This document shows positions 1 through 8,495 of a stretch of 64,000 nucleotides of DNA, one piece after another. Numbering within the stretch: the first letter of the stretch is position 1; every line of letters starts with the position of its first letter. The DNA is taken from the NCBI GenBank assembly GCA_949840915.1, contig CATKXY010000014.1:16166-80165 (forward strand). Direction: 5' to 3'. The DNA is from an uncultured Lachnospiraceae bacterium. Its GTDB lineage: Bacteria; Bacillota; Clostridia; Lachnospirales; Lachnospiraceae. Position numbers and translations under genes: made by a program. Below the pieces are notes generated by a model. The model made no database searches and was not told where the DNA came from. It saw only the letters and a program-made list of their open reading frames with translations.

Positions 1-375
1 AAGCCCTCTATGCTGGGATTCCGGCTCGAGGACGGCAAGGAGGATCAGGCGACTGCGGACGCGCTGAAGGCGGCGTTTACAGAGAAGATTTATACGCTGA
101 ATCCCAATACCAAGAAGCAGGTTTCTTTCAACGATTATTATTCCGATATGGTTACGCAGGTAGCCAACACGGGATATGTAAACAGAAGCATTCTGATCAA
201 TCAGCAGCAGACAGTGGAATCCATCGAGAGCAGCAGAGCGCAGGTAATCGGTGTATCCTCCGATGAGGAGCTTTCCAACATGATTAAATTCCAGAATGCA
301 TACAATGCATCCAGCCGCTATATCAATGCGATCAGCGAGATGCTGGAGCATATCATCACTTCATTAGGGAGGTAA
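1..375 (+). CDS. flgK: FlgK (hook-associated protein 1), C-terminal fragment cut by the window edge
   Basis: The reading frame is open from base 1, so the gene begins before the window; 124 codons are visible. FlgK forms the first hook-filament junction ring outside the cell. The end of the protein has the usual FlgK C-terminal helix: SSDEELSNMIKFQNAYNAS, then a run of Ile/Leu/Met heptads, the stretch that pairs with the N-terminal helix in the D0 coiled coil. The next gene, six bases downstream, is a second FlgK with an equivalent C-terminus, so this is the first of a tandem pair. Family identity is clear from the terminal helix and position; whether this copy is a standard-length FlgK cannot be seen. 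Confidence 0.8.
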   Translation, partial: KPSMLGFRLEDGKEDQATADALKAAFTEKIYTLNPNTKKQVSFNDYYSDMVTQVANTGYVNRSILINQQQTVESIESSRAQVIGVSSDEELSNMIKFQNAYNASSRYINAISEMLEHIITSLGR

Positions 376-380
376 ACTAT

Positions 381-2291
381 ATGCCCTCACAATTTTTTGG
401 ACTGAATATTGCATATACCGGACTTCTGGCAAGCAATGCTGCCCTGAATACCACCTCCAACAACATTGCAAATGTACACACGGAAGGTTACAGCAGACAG
501 CAGGTGAAGCAGCAGGCGTCAGACGCCCTGCGTGTATTCCAGACTTATGGCTGCGCCGGAGCGGGCGTGGAGACGCTGGCTATCGAGCGTGTGCGGGATG
601 AGTTCTATGACGTCAAGTTCTGGAACAACAATGCCAAAGTCGGCGAGTACGACATGAAGCAGTATTATATGCAGCAGGTGGAGACCTATTTTGATGATAA
701 CGGTGAAAATGCCGGATTTAAGACGGTTTTTGATCTGTTTATGATCAACGGGCTTGAGGAGCTGATGAAGAATCCCAGCGGCGAGTCCGCCAAGGCACAG
801 TTTTTGGGTTGTGCGGAGTCTCTTGTGGAATATTTTAACGGACTGGCGGGCAATATGGAAGCCATGCAGAAGGACGTCAATCAGGAGATTAAATTAAAGA
901 TAGACGAGATCAATTCTTTGGCGGGGGAGCTCGCAAATCTGAACAAACAGATCAATACCATCGAGCTCACCGGAGTTAAGGCCAATGAGCTGAGAGACAG
1001 AAGAGAGCTCCTGCTGGATCAGCTCTCTGAGATCGTAGATATCGAAGTCAGCGAGACACCGATCGTCGACACCAACAATCCTGAACGCGAGACCGGAGCC
1101 AACCGGTTTATGGTAAAGATCGCCGGAGGTCAGCTTCTGGTAGACAACAGTGAGTACCGCGGTTTAAGCTGTGTGGCCAGAACCTCCTATGAGAAGGTCA
1201 ATCAGACGGATATTGACGGACTCTATGATGTATACTGGGAGGACGGTCAGAAGTTTAACCTCTACAACGGCGCCATGGGCGGCAACTTAAGGGGCCTTGT
1301 GGAGATGCGTGACGGTAATAACGGCGAGAACTTTGTCGGCACTGTCACCGGTATCGGTTCCGTAGTCAATCCCGACACCGGTCTGTCTCAGGATACCGTG
1401 ACCATCGAGGTGGGCAGACATTATCTGCAGGATCTGAACAAGTGTAATCTCTCCGACCAGGGCGGCGTCATCAACCTTGGCAATCAGGAATTCTATTATG
1501 ACGAGTGGGAGTACAGCTATGATGCTGATACGGACACCTATTCCTATACATTTACCCTGTCGGCGGCGGGCGGTGCGGATGACAAGAATCACACCAGAGT
1601 TACCAATGACAGAGTGGGGAAGACTGCAAATATCGGCAGCAGTGTGGAGTATCAGGGTATTCCTTATTATATGAGCCAGATGAACGAGTGGATCCGTACC
1701 TTTTCCCAGAAGTTCAACGACATTCTCACGGGAGGATTCACGACGGATAATATTCCCGGCACCGCAATGTTTACTGCGGATCACGCCACGGACGGAGAGC
1801 AGTTTGCTTTTCCTGCAGGCACCCGTTATGACAAGGGTGGCAGCGTGAAGGTGAAGGTGAGCGACGACAGCTATTACCGCATGACGGCCAGGAATCTTAG
1901 CATTACCGCCGCCATGGTGAAGGATCCGTCCCTTTTGGCAACCCAGAGCAAGGCCGGAGACGGCGTGGAGAAGGGCGATCTGCTAACGGATCTGAAAAAT
2001 ATGGTCAATGATAAGAATAAGATGAGCTTCCGCGGTGCTTCCGCACACGAGTTCTTGCAGAACATTCTCTCGGATGTGGCGCTGAACGCCAGCAGGGCCA
2101 ACAGATTTTACCAGACCTTCTCCGAGATTTCCTACACCATCGACAGTCAGCGGATTTCGATTTCCGGTGTGGATGAGGATGAGGAGGCCATCAATCTGGT
2201 AAAATATCAGAACGGCTACAATCTGGCGTCCAAGATGATACAGACACTCACAGAAATATATGACAGATTAATACTTCAGACCGGAGTATAA
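381..2291 (+). CDS. flgK: FlgK (hook-associated protein 1), second copy
   Basis: 636-residue hook-filament junction protein, exported by the flagellar type III system. Both termini are diagnostic: SQFFGLNIAYTGLLASNAAL with TTSNNIANVHTEGYSRQQ near the N-terminus (flagellar rod/hook motif), and VKYQNGYNLASKMIQTLTEI at the C-terminus. The central part (about residues 230-560) is acidic and variable, as usual for the surface domains. It follows the end of another flgK by five bases, with the ribosome-binding site inside that gene's last codons (GGGAGG before the stop). Length is ordinary to slightly long for the family. The pair may be functional paralogues, one possibly specialised for one of the two flagellins; that last point is inference. 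Confidence 0.93.
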   Translation: MPSQFFGLNIAYTGLLASNAALNTTSNNIANVHTEGYSRQQVKQQASDALRVFQTYGCAGAGVETLAIERVRDEFYDVKFWNNNAKVGEYDMKQYYMQQVETYFDDNGENAGFKTVFDLFMINGLEELMKNPSGESAKAQFLGCAESLVEYFNGLAGNMEAMQKDVNQEIKLKIDEINSLAGELANLNKQINTIELTGVKANELRDRRELLLDQLSEIVDIEVSETPIVDTNNPERETGANRFMVKIAGGQLLVDNSEYRGLSCVARTSYEKVNQTDIDGLYDVYWEDGQKFNLYNGAMGGNLRGLVEMRDGNNGENFVGTVTGIGSVVNPDTGLSQDTVTIEVGRHYLQDLNKCNLSDQGGVINLGNQEFYYDEWEYSYDADTDTYSYTFTLSAAGGADDKNHTRVTNDRVGKTANIGSSVEYQGIPYYMSQMNEWIRTFSQKFNDILTGGFTTDNIPGTAMFTADHATDGEQFAFPAGTRYDKGGSVKVKVSDDSYYRMTARNLSITAAMVKDPSLLATQSKAGDGVEKGDLLTDLKNMVNDKNKMSFRGASAHEFLQNILSDVALNASRANRFYQTFSEISYTIDSQRISISGVDEDEEAINLVKYQNGYNLASKMIQTLTEIYDRLILQTGV

Positions 2292-2335
2292 TACCTGAGA
2301 CCGGTATATGACACGCTTCGTCGGAAAGGAGCAAC

Positions 2336-3871
2336 ATGAGAATTACAAATAAGATTATGCAGAGGAACAATCTGTCCAATATCAACACCAACAAGATTTA
2401 CCAGGACAGACTGAGCACTCAGATGTCCACCCAGAAGAAGATCAACAGACCTTCCGATGACCCGGTGGTTGCCATCCGTGCTCTGCGTCTGCGCAGCAGT
2501 GTGACCGAGATCACACAATATTACAGCAAGAACATACCCGATGCGGAGAGCTGGCTGAATGTCACGGAGGAGGCTCTGAAGAACCTCTCCGAGATCATGA
2601 CCAAGATGATCGAGCAGTGTACCAAGGTTCCCAACAGCTATCTGGAGCAGAAGGACCGCAAGATCATTCTCGAGCAGCTCAATGCCCTTCAGGATGAGGT
2701 ATATACCACAGGTGATGCGGATTACGCGGGCCGTTATGTGTTTGCCGGGTACCGCACCGATACCTCTCTGAGCTTTACCGAGAACACCAAACAGGTGTAT
2801 GAGATCACCGAGCAGTTGGACAGAAATGCATTGGATTCCATCACGAAGGTGGAGAGCGGCAATCTGCTGGACTGGACGGAGGCTAATTTCGGCGCGTTGA
2901 CGGACTGTGACGAGCAGGCGGTGAGTCAGGTGGATGTATATCGCCTCCGGCTTGCTTACAATAACTGCTCCGACGGTATGAGTCCCGTGATCAGTTTTCA
3001 GGATGCCGCCGGCAACCCGATCAATATCAATACCACCACAGTGCATTCTTATGCGGATCCCAGCCCTTATCAGCAGGCGGCCGACGATCCTGACGCGGCT
3101 ATCTTTGTGCCGGAGACAGGCGAGATCCTGCTGGGTGAGAATCATTACAATACGCTCATGACGGTGAAGGACGATCTGTCCACCGTGACCAAGAACGAGG
3201 GTGAGATCCGGGTGACCTATCAGAAGGAAGACTGGCAGAAGGGCGATCTGAGACCTCAGCACTATTTCTATTGTAAGAGCGATCCGGGAACGGACAAGGA
3301 AATCGAATATAACGACAGCTTTCTGGATGGAAAGCCCGAGGAGCAGGTCATCGAGTACGATGTGGGATTCAATCAGACGATACGCGTGAATTCCAATGCC
3401 AGCGAGTGTTTTAAGCACGGCATCGGCAGAGAGGTGAACGATATGGTCAACGCTCTGCAGGAGTATGATAATCTGGCGACGGTCAAGGAGAAGATCGAAG
3501 CGAAGATGAAGACGGCGGATCCCGCGGATATGGATACGCTCCAGAAACAGCTGGACGCTGTCGACAAGGCGGCGACTCTGTCGAAGGCCAAATGCCAGAA
3601 GCTCTTTGAGCATGGGATCACGAAGCTGCAGGGTTATCTGGACGACACTACGCTGAGCCTTACGAACTGTGGTACCAGAAGCAGCAAGCTGGAGCTGATT
3701 GATAACCGTATGCAGAATCAGAAGACGACTTTCGAGACGCTGAAGAGTGAGAACGAGGATGTGGATATCACGGAGGTGGCGATTGAGCTGACGGCTGCAG
3801 AGCTGACTTATGAGGCGGCGCTGATGGCCACCGGAAAAGTAACGCAGACGACCCTGTTGAACTTTATTTAA
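2336..3871 (+). CDS. flgL: FlgL (hook-associated protein 3)
   Basis: 511-residue hook-filament junction protein. The N-terminus (MRITNKIMQRNNLSNI, then a flagellin-like stretch including KKINRPSDDPVVAIRALRLR) and the C-terminus (ELTYEAALMATGKVTQTTLL) form the paired D0/D1 helices shared with flagellin. The family is usually about 300 residues, so roughly 200 residues of extra surface domain are present in the middle (about residues 160-360), rich in Asp, Tyr and Pro. The start is set by AAAGGAG five bases upstream of the ATG. It lies in the flgK-flgK-flgL-fliW-csrA run, and the stop is followed 11 bases later by fliW, so the genes are surely co-transcribed. Confidence 0.95.
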   Translation: MRITNKIMQRNNLSNINTNKIYQDRLSTQMSTQKKINRPSDDPVVAIRALRLRSSVTEITQYYSKNIPDAESWLNVTEEALKNLSEIMTKMIEQCTKVPNSYLEQKDRKIILEQLNALQDEVYTTGDADYAGRYVFAGYRTDTSLSFTENTKQVYEITEQLDRNALDSITKVESGNLLDWTEANFGALTDCDEQAVSQVDVYRLRLAYNNCSDGMSPVISFQDAAGNPININTTTVHSYADPSPYQQAADDPDAAIFVPETGEILLGENHYNTLMTVKDDLSTVTKNEGEIRVTYQKEDWQKGDLRPQHYFYCKSDPGTDKEIEYNDSFLDGKPEEQVIEYDVGFNQTIRVNSNASECFKHGIGREVNDMVNALQEYDNLATVKEKIEAKMKTADPADMDTLQKQLDAVDKAATLSKAKCQKLFEHGITKLQGYLDDTTLSLTNCGTRSSKLELIDNRMQNQKTTFETLKSENEDVDITEVAIELTAAELTYEAALMATGKVTQTTLLNFI

Positions 3872-3882
3872 GGAGGTACTTC

Positions 3883-4341
3883 ATGAACATTAAGACGAAG
3901 GCGTTTGGCGAAGTTGAGATTGCGGAGGATAAGATCATCACCTTTGAGAACGGTATCATTGGTTTTCCTGAACTGAAGAGATTTACGCTGCTCCACGATG
4001 AGGATAGAGGAGCGGGTGCAGGTATCCGTTTTCTGCAGTCCGTTGATGAGGCCGGCTTCGCTATGCCTGTGATGGATCCTCTGATTGCGAATTCGGACTA
4101 TGACCCGGAGGTGGACGATGAGCTTCTGGCCGGTCTGGGTGAACTCACGGACGAGAATATTCTGGTGCTGGTGACAGTGACGATTCCCTCCGACCTGACG
4201 CAGATGAGTGTAAATCTTCAGGGACCCATCATCATCAATGTGGAGGAGCGCAAAGCCTGTCAGCTGATCGTGGAGGGATCTGCATATCCGGTGAAATATC
4301 CCATTTATGAGGTTTTCAAGACCAGAAAGGCAGGTGAGTAG
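3883..4341 (+). CDS. fliW: FliW, flagellar assembly factor and CsrA antagonist
   Basis: 152 residues, the normal length for FliW. The start of the protein (MNIKTKAFGEVEIAEDKII, then FENGIIGFPELKRFTLL) is the classic FliW signature. In Bacillus subtilis FliW binds either flagellin or CsrA: once the hook is complete and flagellin is secreted, freed FliW sequesters CsrA and lifts repression of flagellin translation. The gene starts after AGGAGG and ends one base before the csrA start codon, so the two regulators are translationally coupled. The same partner-switch logic is likely here because both flagellin leaders downstream carry GGA motifs overlapping their ribosome-binding sites; that regulatory link is inferred from the family. 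Confidence 0.96.
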   Translation: MNIKTKAFGEVEIAEDKIITFENGIIGFPELKRFTLLHDEDRGAGAGIRFLQSVDEAGFAMPVMDPLIANSDYDPEVDDELLAGLGELTDENILVLVTVTIPSDLTQMSVNLQGPIIINVEERKACQLIVEGSAYPVKYPIYEVFKTRKAGE

Positions 4342-4342
4342 A

Positions 4343-4561
4343 ATGCTGGCATTGTCCCGTAAAAAGAATGAAGCGCTCATTATTAACAATAATATTGAGA
4401 TTACCATTCTGGAGGTCAAGGGAGATCAGGTGAAGATCGGCATCACTGCTCCCAAGGAAATTCCCGTGTACCGCAAGGAGGTCTACATGCAGATTCAGGA
4501 GGCCAACAAGGCGGCCGTGGATGCAGGCGGCATGGAGGCACTGAGAAAGCTGCTGGGATAA
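4343..4561 (+). CDS. csrA: CsrA, carbon storage regulator / translational repressor
   Basis: 72-residue RNA-binding regulator, starting at MLALSRKKNEALIINNNIEI. An in-frame ATG 36 bases earlier would add a tail that overlaps fliW and is not found in the family. Typical CsrA features are visible: LSRKKNE at the N-terminus, the VKIGITAPKEIPVYRKEVY core strand-helix region, and a short helical tail. CsrA dimers bind GGA motifs in mRNA leaders, and the flagellin leaders here are natural targets. The gene follows fliW by one base and is closed by a strong intrinsic terminator, so flgK-flgK-flgL-fliW-csrA ends here as a transcription unit. Confidence 0.97.
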   Translation: MLALSRKKNEALIINNNIEITILEVKGDQVKIGITAPKEIPVYRKEVYMQIQEANKAAVDAGGMEALRKLLG

Positions 4562-4575
4562 ATAAAAATTATGGT

Positions 4576-4619
4576 CACTGCAGTCCCTGTTTTGGATGCC
4601 GGGGTTGCAGTGATTTTTT
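4576..4619 (+). terminator. Rho-independent terminator after csrA
   Basis: CACTGCA (4576-4582) pairs with TGCAGTG (4606-4612), and the stem extends inwards through G-U and C-G pairs to about 12 base pairs around a loop near 4588-4600. A T-rich run (ATTTTTTA) follows at once. It separates the flgK-csrA unit from flaG-fliD. Confidence 0.85.
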
Positions 4620-4640
4620 AGAAAAACAGGCGCTTTCCCC

Positions 4641-4676
4641 TAAACTTTTTGTCGGAAGCGTCCGATAAAAAGTTTA
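4641..4676 (+). promoter_or_regulatory. Inverted repeat carrying a sigma-28-like promoter before flaG
   Basis: TAAACTTT at 4641 and TCCGATAA at 4661-4668 resemble the flagellar sigma-28 elements seen intact before both flagellins, but with 12 rather than 11 bases between the 8-mers and C instead of G in the -35 box. The whole segment is also a near-perfect inverted repeat: 16-base arms (4641-4656 and 4661-4676) with one G-U mismatch and a 4-base loop. It could act as promoter, as a hairpin, or both. It lies 65 bases before the flaG start, downstream of the csrA terminator, so some promoter is needed here. Confidence 0.5.
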
Positions 4677-4740
4677 GAAACCAGATTTTATCGACTTGCG
4701 TTATCGGAAAACGCAGGATTTTCACATGGAGGTGACCAGG

Positions 4741-5181
4741 ATGGCAATTGAACCGTTGGGAAGTGTAATGAGCATGCAGGCACAGACTGCAGGCGCAGCA
4801 AAACCCGTCAGTGCATCGAAGTCTGCCGTGCAGGCGGAGAAGCCGGAAGTATCATCAAATTCTACCGCGCAGGCAGCAGAGAAGGTGGATAAGACCACCG
4901 GCGTAGTGGAGAACGCCCAGGCAAAGGGGCAGGGCAGCAATAATGCTGAGCAGGATCAGCATAGCAATGAGCAGATCAAGAAAGCTGTGGAGAAGCTCAA
5001 CAAGAATTTGACGAACTCGGAAGCCATATTCGGCATTCACGAGGGAACCAATAGAGTGACCATTAAGATCGTTGACAAGGATACCAAGGAGGTTCTCAAG
5101 GAGCTTCCGCCCGAGAAGACTCTGGATATGTTGGAGAAAGTATGGGAACTGGCAGGTATCATGATAGATGAGCGCCGCTGA
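4741..5181 (+). CDS. flaG: FlaG family flagellar protein
   Basis: 146 residues. The start at MAIEPLGSV is chosen because GGAGGTGA lies about eight bases upstream; a longer in-frame extension to 4696 has no ribosome-binding site. The N-terminal ~85 residues are Ala/Ser/Gln/Glu-rich low complexity. The C-terminal ~60 residues are the conserved FlaG domain: a helix (IKKAVEKLNKNL), then a strand pair with VTIKIVDKDTKEVLKELPPE and a final helix ending in IDERR. FlaG is a small cytoplasmic protein whose loss alters filament length in several bacteria; its exact role is unsettled. It is the first gene of the flaG-fliD-fliS-flgN-like set, as in many motile Firmicutes. Confidence 0.88.
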   Translation: MAIEPLGSVMSMQAQTAGAAKPVSASKSAVQAEKPEVSSNSTAQAAEKVDKTTGVVENAQAKGQGSNNAEQDQHSNEQIKKAVEKLNKNLTNSEAIFGIHEGTNRVTIKIVDKDTKEVLKELPPEKTLDMLEKVWELAGIMIDERR

Positions 5182-5233
5182 AGAGGCCGGTCGGTATACG
5201 GTCAACAAATAATGGGAAAGAGGAGGAATCGAT

Positions 5234-7369
5234 ATGGCAATGCGAATGTCCGGCATGATGTCCGGTATGGATACTGAAAGTATTATTCAGCAGCTGGTAG
5301 AGGCCAAGAGTGTAAAGCTGAATAAGACGAAAAAGGCTCAGATCAAAGTCAATTGGAAGCAGGATGCATGGAAGGATCTCAATACCAAACTGAAAAACCT
5401 GCAGTCCAAGTATATCAATAATATGCGTTTTTCGGCCGCATACAGCAAAAAGACAACAAAGGTTTCCAACAGCAGCATCGTTAGTGTGATCACCGGAGAG
5501 GATGCTGTGAACGGCGTGCAGTCTCTTCAGGTGAAGCAGCTGGCAAAGAGCGGTTATCTCACCGGTAAGGAGCTGAAAAACGCGGCCGGAAGCAAGGGAG
5601 ACTACACTGCGCTTACGAAATTGAGCGAGCTGGGCGTGACCGGAGCCGGTACCTTCAGTGTGAAGACGGCTAATGGTTCCGTGGATATCAATGTGGATCA
5701 GAATACCACGATCTCCGATGTGCTTAACAAGCTCAAGGACGCGGGAGTCAATGCAAACTTTGACACCAAGTCCCAGAGATTTTTTGTGAGTGCCAAGGAA
5801 TCCGGCGCGTCGAATGATTTCAGCCTTACGGCTTCCGATGCCGGCGGTGCGGCTGCACTGTCCGCTCTGGGACTGCAGGTAAATCTGAATGATGATAAGG
5901 CAAGCCTGGCCGAGTACCAGAAGTATGCGGGCTATTTCGTGGCGGGCGACAGGGCGCAGACTCTTGCCAATATGCAGGATATGATAGACCAGTCGGTGGC
6001 ATCCAGAAGAGATGCTTATCTGAACCGTTATAAGACACTGCAGGAGGACCTCAAGACTTCTCAGGAGAAGCTGAAGGAGCTGCAGGATAAATACCAGAGC
6101 GATCCGCTTGACACGGTAGAGAATTATACCAGTGCCATCGAGTCCAAGAACGCTCAGATTGCCCAGTGGGAAGAGCAGCTTAATGCGGCAGACAGCCCTC
6201 TGACGGACGAGGATAAGCAGATTCTCCGCGAGCGCATCGATGCGGCGAAGGAAGAGGTGGCCGGCCTGTCTGCGAAGAAGGCTGACGCTGAGGCCATCAA
6301 TTCTTATCAGGAAAACATTGGCAAGATAAATGATGAGATTGCCGATATTGAGCAGTATGTCACGATCACAGCCAACACTGTTGACGGTGAGACCACATAC
6401 AGCGCAGCTGCTACGGCGAAACTGACAGGCGAGGAAGAGGACAGATTCTATGCGAAGGCTTCCTATGCGTCCCAGGTGATGGCTTCCTATGACCCTTCAG
6501 ATACAGCCAGCACCGGCGCAACCAAGATCTCCGGTCAGGATGCGGTTATTATGCTCAACGGCGCGGAGTTTACCAACAATACCAACGTATTTGAGATCAA
6601 CGGCCTGACATTTACCGCGCTTGACGATGAGCATCCCAATGAGACCGTCACGATCACGACTCAGAATGATACCGACGGTATCTATGATATGATCAAGGGC
6701 TTCCTGAAGGAGTATAACTCCATCATCAACGAGATGGATAAGCTCTACAATGCAGGATCTTCAAAGGGCTATGAGCCTCTGCTCAGCGAGGAGAAGGAGG
6801 CAATGTCCGACTCTGAGGTCGAGGAGTATGAGAAGAAGATCAAAGATTCGCTTCTGCGCAGGGACAGCAATTTGTCTTCCGTGAGTTCCGCTCTGAAGCA
6901 GATGATGTCATCAGGTGTCGAAGTGAACGGCAAGACCATGTATCTGAGCGATTTCGGTATCGGCACTCTGGGATATTTCTCGGCACCTGACAATGAGAAG
7001 AACGCATACCATATCGACGGCGATCCTGATGATCCGGATACCTTGGGAAATGCTGATAAATTAAAGAGCATGATCGCCGGCGATCCCGATACAGTCATTT
7101 CCTTCTTTACAAAACTGTCTCAGAACCTGTATGGTAAGATGACGGATATGTCCAAGTCCGTCAACGGCTACAGAAGTTTTGGCAGCTTCTATGACGACAA
7201 GAAGATGAAGTCGGATTATGACAACTATACCTCCAAGATTGCAGAGCAGGAGAAAAAGCTGAACGCATACGAGGATAAATGGTATAGTAAATTTGCTAAA
7301 ATGGAAACCGCTCTGGCAAAGCTTCAGAAGAACGCAAGCGCGGTGACAGGACTTTTAGGAGGTTTATAA
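5234..7369 (+). CDS. fliD: FliD (filament cap, hook-associated protein 2) with a long helical insertion
   Basis: 711-residue cap protein that folds flagellin at the filament tip. The N-terminus (MSGMMSGMDTESIIQQLVEA) and C-terminus (KWYSKFAKMETALAKLQKN) are canonical FliD ends. A flagellin hook-IN-like segment (SGASNDFSLTASDAGGAAAL) is at about residues 181-200. The protein is some 200 residues longer than Escherichia coli or B. subtilis FliD. Much of the excess is a charged, heptad-like helical block at about residues 256-376, rich in Glu/Lys/Gln with regular Leu and Ala, which looks like a coiled coil inserted in the head domains. AGGAGG seven bases upstream sets the start. fliS follows after one base. 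Confidence 0.95.
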   Translation: MAMRMSGMMSGMDTESIIQQLVEAKSVKLNKTKKAQIKVNWKQDAWKDLNTKLKNLQSKYINNMRFSAAYSKKTTKVSNSSIVSVITGEDAVNGVQSLQVKQLAKSGYLTGKELKNAAGSKGDYTALTKLSELGVTGAGTFSVKTANGSVDINVDQNTTISDVLNKLKDAGVNANFDTKSQRFFVSAKESGASNDFSLTASDAGGAAALSALGLQVNLNDDKASLAEYQKYAGYFVAGDRAQTLANMQDMIDQSVASRRDAYLNRYKTLQEDLKTSQEKLKELQDKYQSDPLDTVENYTSAIESKNAQIAQWEEQLNAADSPLTDEDKQILRERIDAAKEEVAGLSAKKADAEAINSYQENIGKINDEIADIEQYVTITANTVDGETTYSAAATAKLTGEEEDRFYAKASYASQVMASYDPSDTASTGATKISGQDAVIMLNGAEFTNNTNVFEINGLTFTALDDEHPNETVTITTQNDTDGIYDMIKGFLKEYNSIINEMDKLYNAGSSKGYEPLLSEEKEAMSDSEVEEYEKKIKDSLLRRDSNLSSVSSALKQMMSSGVEVNGKTMYLSDFGIGTLGYFSAPDNEKNAYHIDGDPDDPDTLGNADKLKSMIAGDPDTVISFFTKLSQNLYGKMTDMSKSVNGYRSFGSFYDDKKMKSDYDNYTSKIAEQEKKLNAYEDKWYSKFAKMETALAKLQKNASAVTGLLGGL

Positions 7370-7370
7370 G

Positions 7371-7757
7371 ATGGCATTACCCAATGCTTATGCGCAGTAT
7401 CAGAATAATCGTGTGTTGACGGCAAGCCCTGCGGAACTGACCCTGATGCTCTATGAGGGAGCGGTCAAGTTCGGTAATATTGCGGAGAGCGCTCTGGAGC
7501 AGAAGGATATCGCCAAGGCTCACACCAATATCACGAAGGTGGAGAAAATCATTGATTATTTGCGGCAGACTCTTGATATGAAGTATGCTGTGGCGCAGGA
7601 TTTTGAAAATATCTATGAGTATCTGTCCAGGAGACTGGTGGAGGCCAATCTGAAAAAGGATAAGGCGATCATGGAAGAGGTCAATATGCATCTGAGATCT
7701 GTGCGTGACAATTGGAAGGAAGTAATGCGTATCAATCGTGAAAAGGGTGCCCTATAG
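7371..7757 (+). CDS. fliS: FliS, flagellin export chaperone
   Basis: 128 residues, standard length. FliS binds the C-terminal helix of flagellin in the cytoplasm and prevents premature polymerisation. Family signatures are clear: NAYAQYQNNRVLTASPAELT and LMLYEGAVKFGNIAE in the first helices, and YLSRRLVEANLKKD later. It starts one base after the fliD stop, with AGGAGG inside the fliD end, so translation is coupled. The flagellin C-termini it should bind (the last 85 residues) are identical in the two flagellins of this locus, so one FliS can serve both. Confidence 0.96.
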   Translation: MALPNAYAQYQNNRVLTASPAELTLMLYEGAVKFGNIAESALEQKDIAKAHTNITKVEKIIDYLRQTLDMKYAVAQDFENIYEYLSRRLVEANLKKDKAIMEEVNMHLRSVRDNWKEVMRINREKGAL

Positions 7758-7771
7758 AAAGGACTGTGACA

Positions 7772-8245
7772 ATGGAGAATCAACTGAGTATATTATCCGA
7801 GAGCCTGGACAAAAAGCTTCAGGTGCTTCAGGAAATTCAGGAGTACAATACCAGACAGGAGCAGGCCTTTAAACAGGAGCAGGCTGATCTGGAGAGTTTT
7901 GACGATGCCATGGAGGAAAAGGAGCGCCTGATTGAAAAGCTGACTCAGCTGGACGAGGGATTTGAGGCATTGTTCGAGCGCGTGTCGGCGGAGCTGAAGG
8001 ACCATCGGGAGCAATATGCCCCTCAGATCAAAATACTGCAGGAGAAGGTAAAGCAGGTGATGGATCTGAGTATCGCTATTCAGGCTCAGGAGGCACGGAA
8101 CAAGAAGCTGGTTGAAGACTACTTTTCCAAGGCAAGGACCGGGCTGAAACAGAACCGCCAGAATTCCAGAGCCGCTTATGACTATTATAAAAATATGAGC
8201 GGCGGCAGCGTGGTTCCGTCCCGATATATGGACAGCAAGCAGTAA
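7772..8245 (+). CDS. Coiled-coil flagellar protein, FlgN/FliT-like chaperone candidate
   Basis: 157 residues, nearly all predicted helix: Leu/Ile/Gln/Glu-rich heptads run from about residue 2 to 125, ending in a short polar tail (KNMSGGSVVPSRYMDSKQ). The ATG at 7772 is preferred over the GTG six bases earlier because AGAAAGGA is nine bases upstream of the ATG. The position right after fliS and before flagellin is where FlgN- or FliT-type export chaperones for hook-associated proteins are found, and length and helical make-up fit. No diagnostic motif identifies the family, so the assignment rests on context. Confidence 0.6.
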   Translation: MENQLSILSESLDKKLQVLQEIQEYNTRQEQAFKQEQADLESFDDAMEEKERLIEKLTQLDEGFEALFERVSAELKDHREQYAPQIKILQEKVKQVMDLSIAIQAQEARNKKLVEDYFSKARTGLKQNRQNSRAAYDYYKNMSGGSVVPSRYMDSKQ

Positions 8246-8279
8246 GAAAAAAATTCAATAAAAAATTTTATTTTACCTC

Positions 8280-8306
8280 TAAAGTTTCTAAAAAACCATC
8301 CGATAT
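8280..8306 (+). promoter_or_regulatory. Sigma-28 promoter of the first flagellin gene
   Basis: TAAAGTTT (8280-8287), 11 bases, TCCGATAT (8299-8306) match the flagellar sigma-28 consensus fully. Transcription should start near 8313, giving a leader of about 180 bases. That leader holds GGA motifs, among them AAGGATGGGG (about 8459-8468) and the ribosome-binding site AAGGAGGA, plausible CsrA sites. The same elements recur before the second flagellin and before the FliD-like gene at 46.8 kb. The rest of the gap 8246-8495 shows no gene. Confidence 0.93.
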
Positions 8307-8495
8307 ACTTAGCAAGTAAAGCAAATGAACTTCAAGTTCAACGCTTTCTTCTAAAAGTAGCTGAAAGCTATCCGCACAATAGTGGACAGTTACTGTAACC
8401 ACTACCGGGAAGCTGGAACGTGCGAACCGGACGAACGGTAGACAAAAATAATTGGCCTCAAGGATGGGGTCATCAAATTCAAGGAGGAATATATT

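Noticed and set aside
2276..3613. 445-codon frame opposite flgL
   Set aside because: It is antisense to a well-identified gene, has low-complexity His/Leu/Ile composition and no ribosome-binding site.
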